Shown: positions 20,262 through 28,699 of the stretch, one piece after another
Position numbering within the stretch: the stretch's first letter is position 1
Layout of the letters: the number at the start of each line of letters is the position of its first letter
Source of the DNA: Paracoccus sp. (in: a-proteobacteria)
GTDB taxonomy: Bacteria; Pseudomonadota; Alphaproteobacteria; Rhodobacterales; Rhodobacteraceae
Reading direction: 5' to 3'
Length of the DNA stretch: 40,234 bases
Assembly (NCBI RefSeq): GCF_030604785.1
Contig: NZ_JAUVVF010000032.1
Location: 1 to 40,234 of the forward strand
Position numbers and translations under genes: made by a program
The notes under the pieces: generated by a model
Databases searched by the model: none
The model's input: only the letters and a program-made list of their open reading frames with translations
Told to the model about the DNA's origin: nothing

Positions 20262-21551
20262 TCAGACCTCCTCGATCCGCAACTCGACCGGGTCGCTGAC
20301 CAGAACACCGGTCTTGGGCAGGGCCTCGACCGCATAGTCGATCGCCTCGGGCGTGGTCTTGTGCGTGACGACCAGCACCGGAACGCTGGCGGGGCTGTGC
20401 TGCCCGTATTGGCGCATCCGGTCGATCGAGATCCCGGCATCGCCCAGAACCGTCGCCACCTTGGCCAGTGCGCCCGGCTTGTCCTGCAATTCCAAGCGGA
20501 TGTAATATGCGGCGGGCACGGCGGTCCGGGCGGGCTGGGCCGCGACCAGCGTCTCGGCGGGCTGGCCGAAGACCGGCAGGCGCACGCCGCGCGCGACCTC
20601 GACCAGATCCGACATCACCGCACTGGCGGTCGGGCCTTCGCCCGCGCCCGCGCCACGCAGCACGATCTGGCCGACGCTGTCGCCCTCGATCACGACCATG
20701 TTCGTGCCGCCGACCAACTGGCCAAGGGGACTGTCCGCCGGGACGAGGCAGGGCGACATGCGCTGTTCCAGCCCGCGCGCGGTCATCTGGGCCACACCCA
20801 GCAGCTTGATGCGGTAGCCCAGATCGCGGGCGCGGCGGATGTCGTCGATGCTGACGCGTTCGATCCCCTCGATCTCGACCGAGCCGAAATCGATCCGCGT
20901 GCCGAAGGCGATCGAGGACAGGATGGCCAGCTTGTGGCTGGCATCGATGCCGCCCACGTCAAGCGTCGGATCGGCCTCCAGATAGCCCAGCTGGCGGGCC
21001 TCCTCGAAGACGGCCTCGTAGGGCAGGCCGGCGCTTTCCATCCGGGTCAGGATATAGTTGCAGGTGCCGTTCATCACGCCCATGACGCGGGTGATGGCAT
21101 TGCCCGCCAGCGATTCCGTCATCGCCTTGATGACTGGGATGCCGCCCGCCACGGCCGCCTCGAAGCGGATCACGCGGCCCAGGCTTTCGGCCAGGGCGGC
21201 CAGTTCCGCGCCATGCACGGCCAGAAGCGCCTTGTTGGCGGTGATGACGTCCTTGCCCGCGCGCAGCGCGGCCTCGATGCTGTCGCGCGCTGCGCCGTTC
21301 TCGCCGCCGATCAGCTCGACATAGACATCGACATCGTCGGCGGTCGCCACCGCGACGGGGTCCGTCTCGAACCGGTAGGCCGAGATGTCGGCGCTGCGGT
21401 TCTTCAGCGGATCGCGGGCCGATACGGCGGTGATGGTGATGGGCCGTCCCGCCCGCAGCGCCAGCAGGTCGGCATGTTTCTGCACGATCTTGACGACACC
21501 GATCCCGACGGTGCCAAGCCCGGCAATACCCAGGCGGAGAGGGGACGACAT
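20262..21551 (-). CDS. hom: Homoserine dehydrogenase
   Basis: Hom reduces aspartate semialdehyde to homoserine, the precursor of threonine and methionine. The 429 residues contain the nucleotide-binding GIAGLGTVGIGVV (8-20), the central catalytic region with FEAAVAGGIPVIKA, GVMNGTCNYIL and DVGGIDASHKLAIL, and a C-terminal ACT domain (from about 350, LQDKPGALAKVATVLGDAGISI). ACT domains in this family mediate feedback control by threonine. A GAGGAAG ribosome site precedes the ATG. Its product homoserine is the substrate of MetA encoded 4 kb away, though the genes are not co-transcribed. Confidence 0.96.
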   Translation of the reverse strand: MSSPLRLGIAGLGTVGIGVVKIVQKHADLLALRAGRPITITAVSARDPLKNRSADISAYRFETDPVAVATADDVDVYVELIGGENGAARDSIEAALRAGKDVITANKALLAVHGAELAALAESLGRVIRFEAAVAGGIPVIKAMTESLAGNAITRVMGVMNGTCNYILTRMESAGLPYEAVFEEARQLGYLEADPTLDVGGIDASHKLAILSSIAFGTRIDFGSVEIEGIERVSIDDIRRARDLGYRIKLLGVAQMTARGLEQRMSPCLVPADSPLGQLVGGTNMVVIEGDSVGQIVLRGAGAGEGPTASAVMSDLVEVARGVRLPVFGQPAETLVAAQPARTAVPAAYYIRLELQDKPGALAKVATVLGDAGISIDRMRQYGQHSPASVPVLVVTHKTTPEAIDYAVEALPKTGVLVSDPVELRIEEV

Positions 21552-21642
21552 GAGCTTCCTCGCTTCCAGATTTCGCGGGTGTTAGCGCGGCTTGGCCCTT
21601 CATGCAACGCGCGATGCGGCAAAGCCTGCGCGGCTGTGGCTT

Positions 21643-22182
21643 TCAGTCGCCATCGCCCGGCGCGCCCCGCTCGGGATAGCCCAGCCAGCGCCCGTCGATC
21701 CCGGTCGCGCGCATGATCGACACGACCCGCCGTGCAACCGCAAGGGTCTGCGCATGGATGGCCTCAAGATCGGCGGGGGTCATGTCGTCAGGATAGCGCT
21801 CGCCGCGCGTGTTGATGAAGCCCGGATGCCAGTGCCCCCCGCGCCGGCCCGGTCGCCACGAGGCATGGCAGAGCAGGTTCCGCAGCAGCCGGATGCGGTT
21901 CAGCTCGGCCTCCAGATCGGGCCAGTCATCGACGCCTGCCTGACGTGCGGCGGCGATGAAGCTGTCGATCAGCGTCCCGAGGCTGTCATCGGCAATCTCC
22001 TCCCTCCGCCGCAGCCAGCGGGTCAGCGCCCGCTCGTCCGCGCTTTCGCCCAGGCCCTGACGCGACAGCGAAAAGATCGCCCGCTTCAGCGCCTCTTCCA
22101 GAAAGCCGAACCCCGAGACCGCATGGCCGAGGGAAGCGGCCATCTCGTCCGACAAGCGGTCAGGCGCGCGGGGCAGGGGCAT
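21643..22182 (-). CDS. Hypothetical protein with HEPN-like R-X4-H motif
   Basis: This 179-residue predicted helical protein has no family I can name with certainty. It starts with a helix (LGHAVSGFGFLEEALKRAIFSL, residues 18-39) and later carries RLLRNLLCHASW, in which R101 and H106 form the R-X4-H signature used by HEPN-domain RNases and related helical bundles. This suggests a HEPN-like fold, but the motif alone is weak evidence. I chose the ATG at 22182; an upstream ATG at 22275 would translate the GC-rich hairpin at 22233-22258. It lies between scpA and hom in the same direction, with no nucleotidyltransferase antitoxin partner nearby. Confidence 0.65.
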   Translation of the reverse strand: MPLPRAPDRLSDEMAASLGHAVSGFGFLEEALKRAIFSLSRQGLGESADERALTRWLRRREEIADDSLGTLIDSFIAAARQAGVDDWPDLEAELNRIRLLRNLLCHASWRPGRRGGHWHPGFINTRGERYPDDMTPADLEAIHAQTLAVARRVVSIMRATGIDGRWLGYPERGAPGDGD

Positions 22183-22232
22183 GACGCGGCCTTTCAGGCG
22201 CCCCGGCCGGCTGCCGGTCCGGGGCAGGGGGT

Positions 22233-22258
22233 TTGGGGGGCCGCCGAAGGCCCCCCAA
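22233..22258 (-). terminator. GC-rich hairpin after scpA, terminator-like without T-tract
   Basis: Ten-base arms (22233-22242 and 22249-22258) form a perfect stem with a TTCGGC loop on the minus strand. It lies 27 bp after the scpA stop. It is followed by AAACCCC rather than Ts, so it may act as a Rho-assisted end, a processing barrier or an attenuator before the next gene. Confidence 0.55.
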
Positions 22259-22284
22259 GCCATCGCGGGACGCAAGCCGCGCCA

Positions 22285-24420
22285 TCAGGTCCGGCGCGCG
22301 TCGCGGATCAGGGTCAGGATCTCGGCCGCGGCCTGGGGAATGTTGGTGCCGGGCCCGAAGATCGCCTTGACCCCCGCCTGGCGCAGGAAATCGTAATCCT
22401 GCTGCGGGATGACGCCGCCGCAGATCACCAGGATCTCGCCCGCGCCCTGCGCCTGCAAGGCCTCGATCAGCTTCGGCGCCAGCGTCTTGTGACCGGCGGC
22501 CTGGCTCGAGATGCCCACCACATGCACGTCATTGTCGATGGCGTCCTGTGCGGCTTCCTCAGGTGTCTGGAACAGCGGCCCGACATCCACGTCAAAACCG
22601 ATATCGGCGAAGGCCGTGGCGATGACCTTGGCGCCGCGGTCGTGCCCGTCCTGGCCCATCTTGACGACCAGCATCCGCGGGCGGCGGCCCTCCTCCTCGG
22701 CGAAGGCCTCGACGTCGCGCTGGATCTGGGCGAAGCCCTCGTCTCCCTCATAGGCGGCGCCATAGACGCCCGCCAGGGTGCGCACCTCGGCGCGGTGGCG
22801 GCCGAAAATCTCTTCCATCGCCATGCTGATCTCTCCGACGGTTGCGCGGGCGCGGGCGGCCTCGACGGCGGCCTCCAGCAGGTTGCCGCCCTCGCGGGCG
22901 CGGCGGGTGATCTCGGCCAGGGCGGCCTGGGCCGCGGCCTCGTCGCGGCTCGCGCGGATGCGAGACAGGCGCGCGATCTGCGCCTCGCGCACGGCGACAT
23001 TGTCGATATCGAGAATGTCGATCGGGTCTTCCTTGTCCTTGCGGTACTTGTTGACGCCGACGATCACATCCTCGCCCCGGTCGATCAGCGCCTGACGGCG
23101 GGCGGCGGTCTCCTCGATCCTGAGCTTGGGCATCCCCGAGGCGACGGCCTTGGTCATGCCGCCCATCGTCTCGACCTCCTCGATCAGCTTCCACGCCTCG
23201 TCCGCCAGCTGCGCGGTCAGGCTCTCGATGTAGTAGCTGCCGGCGAGCGGGTCGACGACATGGGTGATGCCCGTCTCCTCCTGCAGGATCAGCTGGGTGT
23301 TGCGGGCGATGCGGGCGCTGAATTCGGTGGGCAGGGCGATCGCCTCGTCCAGCGCGTTGGTGTGCAGCGATTGCGTGCCGCCGAGCGCCGCCGACATCGC
23401 CTCGTAGGCGGTGCGGATGACGTTGTTGTAGGGGTCCTGCTCCTGCAGGCTGACGCCTGAGGTCTGGCAATGCGTGCGCAGCATCAGGCTGCCGGGTTTC
23501 TTCGGATTGAACTCGGTCATGATGCGGTGCCACAGCAGGCGCGCGGCGCGCAGCTTGGCGATCTCCATGAAGAAGTTCATGCCGATGGCGAAGAAGAACG
23601 AGAGCCGCCCGGCGAAGGCGTCCACGTCCATGCCGGCCGCGATGGCGGCTCGGACATATTCGCGCCCGTCGGCCAGGGTATAGGCCAGCTCCTGCACGAG
23701 GTTCGCGCCGGCCTCCTGCATGTGATAGCCCGAGATCGAGATCGAGTTGAACTTGGGCATCTCGTTCGAGGTGTATTCGATGATGTCCGCGATGATCCGC
23801 ATCGAGGGCTCGGGCGGGTAGATGTAGGTGTTGCGGACCATGAACTCCTTGAGGATGTCGTTCTGGATGGTCCCGGACAGGACCGCACGGTCATGGCCCT
23901 GTTCCTCGCCCGTGACGATGAAGTTCGCGAGGATCGGGATCACCGCGCCGTTCATCGTCATCGAGACTGACACCTTGTCCAGCGGGATGCCGTCGAACAG
24001 GATCTTCATGTCCTCGACGCTGTCGATGGCGACGCCCGCCTTGCCCACATCGCCGACGACGCGCGGATGATCGCTGTCATAGCCGCGATGGGTGGCCAGA
24101 TCGAAGGCGACCGAGACGCCCTGCTGCCCGGCGGCCAATGCCTTGCGGTAGAAGGCGTTCGATTCCTCGGCGGTCGAGAAGCCCGCATATTGCCGGATCG
24201 TCCAGGGGCGGCCCGCATACATCGTGGCGCGGGGCCCGCGTGTATAGGGCGCAAGGCCGGGCAGGCTGCCCAGATGCGACAGCCCCTCGGTATCGGCCTC
24301 GGTATAGAGCGGCTTGACCGCGATTCCCTCCAGCGTCTGCCAGGTCAGGCTGTCGGGATCGCGGCCCTTCAGCTCCTTCTCGGCCAGCTTGCGCCAATCC
24401 TGAAGCGTGGGTTTTGTCAT
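22285..24420 (-). CDS. scpA: Methylmalonyl-CoA mutase
   Basis: This B12-dependent mutase (711 residues) converts (R)-methylmalonyl-CoA to succinyl-CoA. The N-terminal substrate barrel includes [33 protein letters not shown] and [13 protein letters not shown]. The C-terminal cobalamin domain has [10 protein letters not shown] (about D591, H593, G596) and GGVIPQQD. Both parts are fused, as in the single-chain ScpA/MutB type. It follows pccB and pccA on the same strand, with the two DUF4174-like genes on the opposite strand in between, and completes propionyl-CoA assimilation. A methylmalonyl-CoA epimerase is needed and is not in this window. An AAAGGACGG ribosome site supports the start. Confidence 0.97.
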   Translation of the reverse strand: MTKPTLQDWRKLAEKELKGRDPDSLTWQTLEGIAVKPLYTEADTEGLSHLGSLPGLAPYTRGPRATMYAGRPWTIRQYAGFSTAEESNAFYRKALAAGQQGVSVAFDLATHRGYDSDHPRVVGDVGKAGVAIDSVEDMKILFDGIPLDKVSVSMTMNGAVIPILANFIVTGEEQGHDRAVLSGTIQNDILKEFMVRNTYIYPPEPSMRIIADIIEYTSNEMPKFNSISISGYHMQEAGANLVQELAYTLADGREYVRAAIAAGMDVDAFAGRLSFFFAIGMNFFMEIAKLRAARLLWHRIMTEFNPKKPGSLMLRTHCQTSGVSLQEQDPYNNVIRTAYEAMSAALGGTQSLHTNALDEAIALPTEFSARIARNTQLILQEETGITHVVDPLAGSYYIESLTAQLADEAWKLIEEVETMGGMTKAVASGMPKLRIEETAARRQALIDRGEDVIVGVNKYRKDKEDPIDILDIDNVAVREAQIARLSRIRASRDEAAAQAALAEITRRAREGGNLLEAAVEAARARATVGEISMAMEEIFGRHRAEVRTLAGVYGAAYEGDEGFAQIQRDVEAFAEEEGRRPRMLVVKMGQDGHDRGAKVIATAFADIGFDVDVGPLFQTPEEAAQDAIDNDVHVVGISSQAAGHKTLAPKLIEALQAQGAGEILVICGGVIPQQDYDFLRQAGVKAIFGPGTNIPQAAAEILTLIRDARRT

Positions 24421-24477
24421 GATCCGTCCTTTCCCACGGCACGTCCTGCCCTATATTCAGACAAGGATGAGGTGCCG

Positions 24478-25056
24478 ATGAAGTTGAAATTCCTGATATT
24501 CGCCATGGTTCTGGCCGCGATGGGGCCGGGACGCGACGCGCCGCCGCCCGATCCGGACGCGCTGCCGCAGGCCGAAAGCCCCGCCCCCGACCGGGGCGTG
24601 CAGCGCAATCCGGCCCGCCTGCCGCCCGTCGCCGAACGGACAGCGCCCGAAATCCTGCCCGAGGACCGGGACATGACGTCGCAGACAGCCGGTGCGCTGG
24701 AGGTTGTGGGCTTCGACGAGGTTACGCCCGAGCAGTTCCTGTGGACACGGCGGCCCATCGTGGTCTTTGCCGACACGCCCGGCGACCCGGCGGTGACCGA
24801 CCAGATGCGGATGCTGAACGAGGGCGCGGCGATGCTGGTCCAGCGCGACGTGATCGTCGTCGTCGACACCGATCCGCGCGCCAACAGCATCTGGCGCCAG
24901 CAATTGCGCCCCTCGGGCTTTTCGCTGGTGGTCATGGACAAGGACGGCCAGGTCAAGCAGCGCAAGCCCTTTCCCTGGAGCGTCCGAGAGATCGCCCGCG
25001 CCATCGACCGCTTTCCGCTGAGGCGGCAGGAAACCGGCCGCGCCGCGCAGCGATAG
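24478..25056 (+). CDS. Secreted DUF4174-like protein, copy 1
   Basis: The 192-residue protein has an N-terminal hydrophobic signal (MKLKFLIFAMVLAAMG). A Pro/Ala-rich linker (to about 65) follows, then a thioredoxin-like alpha/beta domain (RRPIVVFADTPGDPAVTDQM, DVIVVVDTDP, FSLVVMDKDGQVKQR) that matches what I know as DUF4174. No CXXC motif is present, so thiol redox activity is unlikely. It is divergent from scpA (57 bp apart), with TATATT as a possible -10 at 24452-24457 and AAGGATGAGG upstream of the start. A related protein follows 48 bp later. Function unknown; probably periplasmic. Confidence 0.82.
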   Translation: MKLKFLIFAMVLAAMGPGRDAPPPDPDALPQAESPAPDRGVQRNPARLPPVAERTAPEILPEDRDMTSQTAGALEVVGFDEVTPEQFLWTRRPIVVFADTPGDPAVTDQMRMLNEGAAMLVQRDVIVVVDTDPRANSIWRQQLRPSGFSLVVMDKDGQVKQRKPFPWSVREIARAIDRFPLRRQETGRAAQR

Positions 25057-25104
25057 AGGGAACCGCCCGCCCGTCGCGCGCGTCCCTTCCCCAAGGAGGA
25101 CAAG

Positions 25105-25530
25105 ATGCCCGTGACCCGATATTCCGCGCTTGTCGCGCTTGCGCTGCCCGCCATGGCTGCGCCCGCCGTCGCCGCCCCGGACGTGCCGACGCCCGGCGAC
25201 CTGTCGCCCCACCCGCTGGCCCAGGGCGTGCTGGACAGCCTGCGCTGGCAGGCCCGGCCCGTGGTGATCGTCGCGGACGGTCCCGCGACCGAGGCGCAGC
25301 TGACCGAGCTGATGAGCGAGGCCGATGCCCTGTCCGAACGCGACGTGGTGATCCTGACCGCTGCGCCCGGCACGACAGATCTGCCCCTGCCTGTCGGCAG
25401 CGACTTTGCGCTGCTGCTGATCGGCAAGGATGGCGGGGTCAAGCTGTCGCGCAGCCAGCCCGTGGCGCCCGCAGACATCATCTCGCTGATCGACCAGATG
25501 CCGATGCGGCAGAACGAGGCGCGGCGCTGA
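25105..25530 (+). CDS. Secreted DUF4174-like protein, copy 2
   Basis: This 141-residue protein has a signal peptide (MPVTRYSALVALALPAMAAPAVAA, cleavage near 24). Its domain parallels the upstream gene: RPVVIVADGPATEAQLTELM, RDVVILTAAPG, FALLLIGKDGGVKLSRSQPV, and a terminal helix before PMRQNEARR. The copies share layout and key strands but are diverged, so the duplication is old. AAGGAGGA is an excellent ribosome site. It lies 48 bp after copy 1 and ends 4 bp from the convergent membrane-protein gene. Function unknown. Confidence 0.8.
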   Translation: MPVTRYSALVALALPAMAAPAVAAPDVPTPGDLSPHPLAQGVLDSLRWQARPVVIVADGPATEAQLTELMSEADALSERDVVILTAAPGTTDLPLPVGSDFALLLIGKDGGVKLSRSQPVAPADIISLIDQMPMRQNEARR

Positions 25531-25534
25531 ACTT

Positions 25535-25906
25535 TCATGGCCGCCGCATCCGTTCCAGCGCCACCAGTGCAAGCGTGGCGACCAGCAGGTGTGCCGCAGC
25601 CTCGGCCAGCAGCAGCGGGACGGGCGCGGCGCGGCCGTCGAGGAACAGGATCAGCCCCGCGCCCCACAGGATCGCGCTGACCGGCAGCGCCAGCGCCCAG
25701 AAGCGCCAGCCGCGCCAGCGCCCGGTCAGGGCGCCGAACACGATCTGGAACACTGCCAGCGCCGCCAACGGCGTCAGCAGATAGGCCATCGGCAGGCGCG
25801 TCAGCCCGATCGGGAAGGTCTCGCCCCCCAGAACCAGCAGCACGCCCGCCCCCGCCGCCAGCGCGGGCAGCGCTGCAAGGACCAGCGGCGGCAGCAGGCC
25901 GATCAT
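25535..25906 (-). CDS. Small integral membrane protein downstream of pccA
   Basis: The 123 residues form four probable transmembrane helices (about 3-27, 38-60, 68-90 and 95-117) with short Arg-containing loops (GRWRGWR; C-terminal ERMRRP). I recognise no catalytic motif or named family. Its ATG overlaps the pccA stop as ATGA, so it is translationally coupled to pccA and co-expressed with the propionyl-CoA carboxylase. Whether it has a role in that pathway is unknown. Confidence 0.75.
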   Translation of the reverse strand: MIGLLPPLVLAALPALAAGAGVLLVLGGETFPIGLTRLPMAYLLTPLAALAVFQIVFGALTGRWRGWRFWALALPVSAILWGAGLILFLDGRAAPVPLLLAEAAAHLLVATLALVALERMRRP

Positions 25907-27945
25907 TCGAACTCCATGATGATCTCATCGACCTTGAGGCTCTGGCCCTGCTCGGCATTGACCGACTTGACGACGCCCTTGCGCTCGGCGCGCAGGATGT
26001 TCTCCATCTTCATCGCCTCGACGGTGGCCAGGGCCTGGCCTTCCTGCACCTCGTCGCCCGGCGCCACGTTGATCTTCACCACCAGCCCAGGCATCGGACA
26101 GAGCAGCAGTTTCGACGTGTCGGGCGCCTGCTTGACCGGCATCAGCCGCGCCAGTTCGGCCGCGCGGGGGCGGCGCACATGGACGCGCAGATCGGCGCCG
26201 CGCGTCCGCAGCCGGTAGCCCGCCGCGATGCGCTCGACCTTGAGGACCAGCGGGCGGTCATCCACCGTCAGCCGCGCAAGGCTCTGCCCCGGCTTCCAGT
26301 CGCTTTCGACGCGCAGATCCTGCCCCGCGATGCTGACGGTCGAGCCGTCGCGGTCGGCGCGGATGCGGACCGGGTGTTCCTGCCCGGCCAGGAAGACGAC
26401 CCAGTTCTCGCCGACATGGCGTTCGTGGTTGTCCAGCCGCCCGCTGATCCGTGTGCGCCGGATCTCAGCCACGCGGTGCATCGCGGCGGCAGCGGCGGCG
26501 ACGCGGTGCAGGTCATCCTCGGGCAGGGTCGCACCCTGGAACCCCTCGGGATATTCCTCGGCGATGAAGGCAGTGGTGATGTCGCCCGAGACGAAGCGCG
26601 GATGGTCCATCACCGCCGACAGGAAGGGCAGGTTGTGGCCGATCCCCTCGACCTCGAACTCGTCCAGCGCCAGCCGCATCGCCTCGATCGCCTCAAGGCG
26701 CGTCGGCGCCCAGGTGCAGAGCTTGGCGATCATCGGGTCGTAGAACATGCTGATCTCGCCGCCCTCATAGACGCCGGTATCGTTGCGGACCGCCTGATCG
26801 CCCTGATGCGCCTGTTCCAGCCATTTCGCATTGGCCAGCATCGGACCCGCCGCGACCTCGGCCGGGGGCCGGTAGCGCGTCAACCGTCCGATCGAGGGCA
26901 GGAAGTTGCGATAGGGGTCTTCCGCGTAAAGGCGGCTTTCCATCGCCCAGCCGGTGATCGTCAGGTCCGATTGCGCGAAGGGCAGCGGCTCGCCCGCCGC
27001 GACCCGGATCATCTGCTCGACCAGATCGACGCCGGTGATGAGTTCGGTCACCGGATGTTCGACCTGAAGCCGGGTGTTCATCTCGAGGAAATAGAAATTG
27101 CGGTTGCCATCCACGATGAACTCGACCGTGCCGGCGCTGGAATAGCCCACGGCCTTGGCCAGCGCGACGGCCTGCTGGCCCATCGCCGCCCGCGTCGACT
27201 CGTCGAGAAAGGGCGAGGGGGCCTCTTCGATGACCTTCTGGTTCCGCCGCTGGATCGAGCATTCGCGTTCGTGCAGATAGACCGCATTGCCGTGCTTGTC
27301 GGCCAGGACCTGGATCTCGATGTGACGGGGCTGGGTGACGAATTTCTCGATGAAGATGCGGTCGTCGCCGAAGCTGTTGGCGGCCTCGTTCTTCGAGGAT
27401 TCGAAACCCTCGCGGGCCTCGTCCTCGTTCCAGGCGATCCGCATGCCCTTGCCGCCGCCGCCCGCGCTGGCCTTGATCATCACCGGATAGCCGATCTGGG
27501 TGCTGATGCGCGCGGCTTCGTCCGCATCGGCGATCAGGCCCATATAGCCCGGCACCGTGCTGACGCCCGCTTCCGCCGCGATCTTCTTCGAGGTGATCTT
27601 GTCGCCCATCGCCTCGATTGCGCCCGAGGGCGGGCCGATGAAGACAACGCCCTCGGCCTCGAGCGCCTCGGCGAACTTCATGTTCTCGGAGAGGAAGCCA
27701 TAGCCCGGATGCACGGCTTCAGCCCCGGTCTGGCGGATCGCCTCCATGATCTTGTCGATCACGATATAGGACTGGTTGGCCGGGGGCGGGCCGATGTGAA
27801 CGGCCTCGTCCGCCATCTTCACGTGCAGCGCATTGCGGTCCGCATCCGAATAGACGGCGACGGTGGCGATGCCCATGCGGCGCGCGGTCTTGATGACGCG
27901 GCAGGCGATCTCGCCCCGGTTGGCGATCAGAATCTTCTTGAACAT
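25903..27945 (-). CDS. pccA: Propionyl-CoA carboxylase, biotin carboxylase/biotin carrier subunit
   Basis: PccA carboxylates its own biotin with ATP and bicarbonate; PccB then transfers CO2 to propionyl-CoA. The 680-residue protein starts with the biotin carboxylase domain (MFKKILIANRGEIACRVIKTAR, ATP loop KASAGGGGKGMRI, catalytic EMNTRLQVEHPVTE). A middle region links subunits (about 460-600). The biotinyl domain has AMKM with the acceptor lysine at about K646. Length fits PccA better than the shorter AccC or acetyl-CoA-specific forms. Two lipoprotein genes and an acidic protein lie between it and pccB, and its stop overlaps the next small membrane-protein gene. Confidence 0.96.
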   Translation of the reverse strand: MFKKILIANRGEIACRVIKTARRMGIATVAVYSDADRNALHVKMADEAVHIGPPPANQSYIVIDKIMEAIRQTGAEAVHPGYGFLSENMKFAEALEAEGVVFIGPPSGAIEAMGDKITSKKIAAEAGVSTVPGYMGLIADADEAARISTQIGYPVMIKASAGGGGKGMRIAWNEDEAREGFESSKNEAANSFGDDRIFIEKFVTQPRHIEIQVLADKHGNAVYLHERECSIQRRNQKVIEEAPSPFLDESTRAAMGQQAVALAKAVGYSSAGTVEFIVDGNRNFYFLEMNTRLQVEHPVTELITGVDLVEQMIRVAAGEPLPFAQSDLTITGWAMESRLYAEDPYRNFLPSIGRLTRYRPPAEVAAGPMLANAKWLEQAHQGDQAVRNDTGVYEGGEISMFYDPMIAKLCTWAPTRLEAIEAMRLALDEFEVEGIGHNLPFLSAVMDHPRFVSGDITTAFIAEEYPEGFQGATLPEDDLHRVAAAAAAMHRVAEIRRTRISGRLDNHERHVGENWVVFLAGQEHPVRIRADRDGSTVSIAGQDLRVESDWKPGQSLARLTVDDRPLVLKVERIAAGYRLRTRGADLRVHVRRPRAAELARLMPVKQAPDTSKLLLCPMPGLVVKINVAPGDEVQEGQALATVEAMKMENILRAERKGVVKSVNAEQGQSLKVDEIIMEFE

Positions 27946-27970
27946 GGCCCCTCCTGACCGGTCGACATGA

Positions 27971-28003
27971 AAAATCCGCCCCTGGCCGCGCGGCCGGGGG
28001 CGG
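27971..28003 (-). terminator. Terminator between the lipoprotein genes and pccA
   Basis: A GC-rich hairpin (27976-28003, arms of about 12 bp with one mismatch) is followed on the minus strand by ATTTTTC. It stands 47 bp after the last lipoprotein gene and about 25 bp before the pccA start codon. It may reduce read-through into pccA, or pccA may have a promoter that overlaps this gap. Confidence 0.65.
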
Positions 28004-28050
28004 TCTTGTTACTGAGCAGGGCGCGGCGGCTTGCGCCGCGCGTCAGATCA

Positions 28051-28272
28051 TTACTGGCAGAGACGGAAATCGTCGCAGAGCGCGCCGGCTGCGCCACCGA
28101 TGGCCGCGCCTCGCAGGCGGTCGCTGCCGCCGCGGCCGCGGACGGTCTGCACGGTGTACCCGGTCGCGGCGCCGATGATGGCGCGGTCGGCATCCGTCGG
28201 GTTGATGTTCTGGGTGCAGCCGGCGACAGCGGTCGCGCTGATGACGGCGGCAATGGCGAGAATCTTGGACAT
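28051..28272 (-). CDS. Small lipoprotein with glycine-rich segment and CDDF-x2-CQ end (copy 2)
   Basis: The 73-residue product has a lipoprotein signal, MSKILAIAAVISATAVAGC, with lipidation at C19. After it come GAATGYTVQTVRGRGG, a Gly/Ala-rich stretch (RGAAIGGAAGALC) and the C-terminal CDDFRLCQ. The last block is almost identical to that of the neighbouring lipoprotein, so the two are paralogues. The Gly-zipper-like run could insert in or pack against membrane. The paired Cys may form a disulphide in the periplasm. Function unknown. It follows copy 1 by 60 bp and ends at a terminator. Confidence 0.75.
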   Translation of the reverse strand: MSKILAIAAVISATAVAGCTQNINPTDADRAIIGAATGYTVQTVRGRGGSDRLRGAAIGGAAGALCDDFRLCQ

Positions 28273-28332
28273 GGGTTCAATCCTGTCTGGTGCGCGGCTT
28301 GCCCCAGAGGCAGCCGCGCGACTGGGTGTCGA

Positions 28333-28572
28333 TCAATAGCGACGCTGGCAGACGCCGAAATCGTCGCAGAGCGCACCGGCGGTCGCACCGACGGCCGCAC
28401 CGGTCGCCACGTTCTCGTTGAGCGCGCGGGCGACAACGGCACCGGCAACGGCGCCACCAGCGGCACGCTGCGCATCGGGCGAAAGGCCGGTCTGCATGTT
28501 GGGGTCGCAAGCCGCGAGGCCGAGAACCAGGGCCGAGACGCCGCCGATGCGGAAGAGAACGGTTTTTTGCAT
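28333..28572 (-). CDS. Small lipoprotein with glycine-rich segment and CDDF-x2-CQ end (copy 1)
   Basis: The 79-residue product has a lipoprotein signal, MQKTVLFRIGGVSALVLGLAAC, with lipidation at C22. A Gly/Ala-rich middle (AAGGAVAGAVVARAL, ATGAAVGATAGALC) follows, then the terminal CDDFGVCQRRY. This architecture resembles Gly-zipper outer-membrane lipoproteins in general, but I cannot name a family. It pairs with a paralogue 60 bp downstream. A promoter-like pair and an 18-bp palindrome lie 55-82 bp upstream, so the two are probably a regulated transcription unit inside the pcc cluster. Confidence 0.75.
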   Translation of the reverse strand: MQKTVLFRIGGVSALVLGLAACDPNMQTGLSPDAQRAAGGAVAGAVVARALNENVATGAAVGATAGALCDDFGVCQRRY

Positions 28573-28626
28573 GATATACTGCCTGTTGTTATGATCCGCT
28601 GCGGGACCGGTTGTCGATGGGCGTGC

Positions 28627-28654
28627 GTTATCGCATGACCTTTGCCAAGGTCAA
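28627..28654 (-). promoter_or_regulatory. Promoter with overlapping palindromic operator upstream of the lipoprotein pair
   Basis: On the minus strand TTGACC (complement of 28649-28654) and GATAAC (complement of 28627-28632) are 16 bp apart, a good sigma-70 promoter. The -35 box overlaps a perfect inverted repeat, TGACCTT-TGCC-AAGGTCA (28636-28653). The repeat fills the spacer, the typical position for a repressor operator. The core TTTGCCAA resembles TTTGCAAA seen upstream of pccB. The bound regulator is unknown. Confidence 0.55.
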
Positions 28655-28699
28655 ACTGACATGCCCGTGACGCGGTTCCCATCAGCAGCGTTTCGCGCA

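Noticed and set aside
26179..27957. Plus-strand frame of 592 codons opposite pccA
   Set aside because: Translation is an Asp/Arg/His-rich mirror of PccA without motifs or a ribosome site.
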